Source: CANKHA01 sp040877285
GTDB taxonomy: Bacteria; Pseudomonadota; Alphaproteobacteria; Rhizobiales; Xanthobacteraceae
Direction: 5' to 3'
Assembly: GCA_040877285.1 (NCBI GenBank)
Contig: JBBDNZ010000154.1
Span: forward strand, 1 to 15,333
DNA: 15,333 nucleotides
Both the position numbers and the translations under genes were made by a program. Positions 14,819 through 15,333 of this stretch are shown here, piece by piece. Each line of letters begins with the position of its first letter. The stretch's first letter is position 1. Under the pieces are notes generated by a model. The model saw nothing but the letters and a program-made list of their open reading frames with translations, was not told the DNA's origin and did no database searches.

Positions 14819-14960
14819 CCCTCTCCCCGTGGGGGAGAGGGTTGGGGTGAGGGGGTTCGGGACTACGAGAGTTTGTAACCCCTCACCCGGCGCGCCATAA
14901 GCGCGTTTACGCGCGTCTTCGACGCGCTATGGTGCGCCACCCTCTCCCTATGGGAGAGGG
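14819..14960. repeat. 142-bp composite palindrome (REP/MITE-like) between gp9 and gp10
   Basis: Four nested or adjacent inverted repeats fill the whole spacer. They are CCCTCTCCCC/GGGGAGAGGG (14819-14828 and 14832-14841, perfect), GGGTGAGGGG/CCCCTCACCC (14845-14854 and 14879-14888, perfect), GGCGCGCCATAAGCGC/GCGCTATGGTGCGCC (about 14889-14938, imperfect) and CCCTCTCCC/GGGAGAGGG (14940-14948 and 14952-14960, perfect). The inner CGCGTTTACGCGCG motif resembles dispersed repeats of Bradyrhizobium-like genomes. It begins six bases after the gp9 stop, has no U-tract, and may act as an mRNA stabiliser or attenuator. Confidence 0.88.
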
Positions 14961-14966
14961 AAAGAG

Positions 14967-15333
14967 CTAAACCGCCGCAAAGCTCAGCGCGCCCGCCGAC
15001 TCCAGCGCCAGTTCGTAGGTCACCTCGCCGTTGTGCTCGCCGGCAAAATCGAGGCTGGTGATCTGGAACGCCCCTTCGATCGTGCCGAAGTCGGGAATGA
15101 CGATCTGATAATTTTTCACCGCGCCGTCGAAGAAGGCCTGGCGGACCAGCGCGTCTGTGCCGGCGTCCTTGAACAATCCCCTGCCCGCCACCGACGCGCG
15201 CTTGACGCCGGCGCCTTCCAACAGCTCGCGCCATTGGTCCGCCGATTCCGCATGCGTGATGTCCACAGTCTCGGCGTTGAACGCGATCCGGCGCGAGCGC
15301 AACCCCGCCACGGTGGTAAATCCCGCCCCGTCC
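14967..15333 (-). CDS. GTA gp9: major tail (tube) protein, TP901-1 family, 5' end cut by the window
   Basis: The frame is open to the window edge and gives 121 residues up to a TAG stop at 14967-14969. It begins DGAGFTTVAGLRSRRIAF, then ETVDITHAESADQWRELLEGAG, split at ADQ, and continues with AFFDGAVKNYQIVIPDFG and GEVTYELALESAGALSF. This is the TP901-1-type major tail protein that stacks into the tail tube. A GTG at 15311 could be read as a start, but the preceding in-frame residues match the family, so the true start lies beyond the window. A large palindrome follows its stop immediately. Confidence 0.93.
   Translation of the reverse strand, partial: DGAGFTTVAGLRSRRIAFNAETVDITHAESADQWRELLEGAGVKRASVAGRGLFKDAGTDALVRQAFFDGAVKNYQIVIPDFGTIEGAFQITSLDFAGEHNGEVTYELALESAGALSFAAV

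Noticed and set aside
13567..14960. Palindromes in the tail gaps as rho-independent terminators
   Set aside because: None is followed by a U-rich tract on the minus strand, and the genes beyond belong to the same module.

Overview
The window looks like chromosomal DNA from a GC-rich alphaproteobacterium, most likely of the order Hyphomicrobiales (Bradyrhizobium/Xanthobacter/Rhodoplanes-type relatives). This rests on three things: a FeuP/FeuQ-like two-component pair, a gene-transfer-agent tail cluster of the Rhodobacter capsulatus GTA (RcGTA) type, and dispersed palindromes of the kind common in that order. I could not run any search, so family names come from reading the proteins. Every gene I can support is on the minus strand; the long plus-strand open frames are high-GC shadows.

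Right to centre (15333 to 7628): a colinear RcGTA-like tail module. In transcription order it has the major tail (tube) protein gp9 (cut by the window edge), gp10, a gp10.1 tail assembly chaperone, a very short tape-measure protein gp11, gp12 (DUF2460), gp13 (DUF2163 hub with four cysteines), gp14 (NlpC/P60 peptidase) and the 1300-residue gp15 baseplate/host-specificity protein with a TIM-barrel-like domain. Several junctions overlap by 1 to 4 bases. The larger gaps inside the tail module are filled by palindromic repeats.

Centre (7584 to 3473): a fibre and lysis module that continues the same operon. It holds a DUF2793 protein with a tail-fibre C-terminus, two further fibre-like proteins, a GH24 lysozyme (endolysin) with an unusual C-terminal membrane segment, and a 3TM GTA-type holin. 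Together these could finish the particle tip and release particles by lysis. No integrase, repressor or terminase is visible here, which fits a host-maintained GTA better than a temperate prophage, although head genes would lie outside the window.

Left (3374 to 1): host genes on the same strand. These are an OmpR-family response regulator (TTG start) and its PhoQ/FeuQ-like sensor kinase, a glycine-zipper lipoprotein with a strong terminator, and the start of a conserved hypothetical gene that runs off the left edge. Points worth a second look are the 142-bp composite palindrome after the tube gene, a repeat read through in frame inside the endolysin, a possible internal 34-residue membrane peptide, a tandem 13-bp repeat before the lipoprotein gene and a CtrA-like box near the left end.
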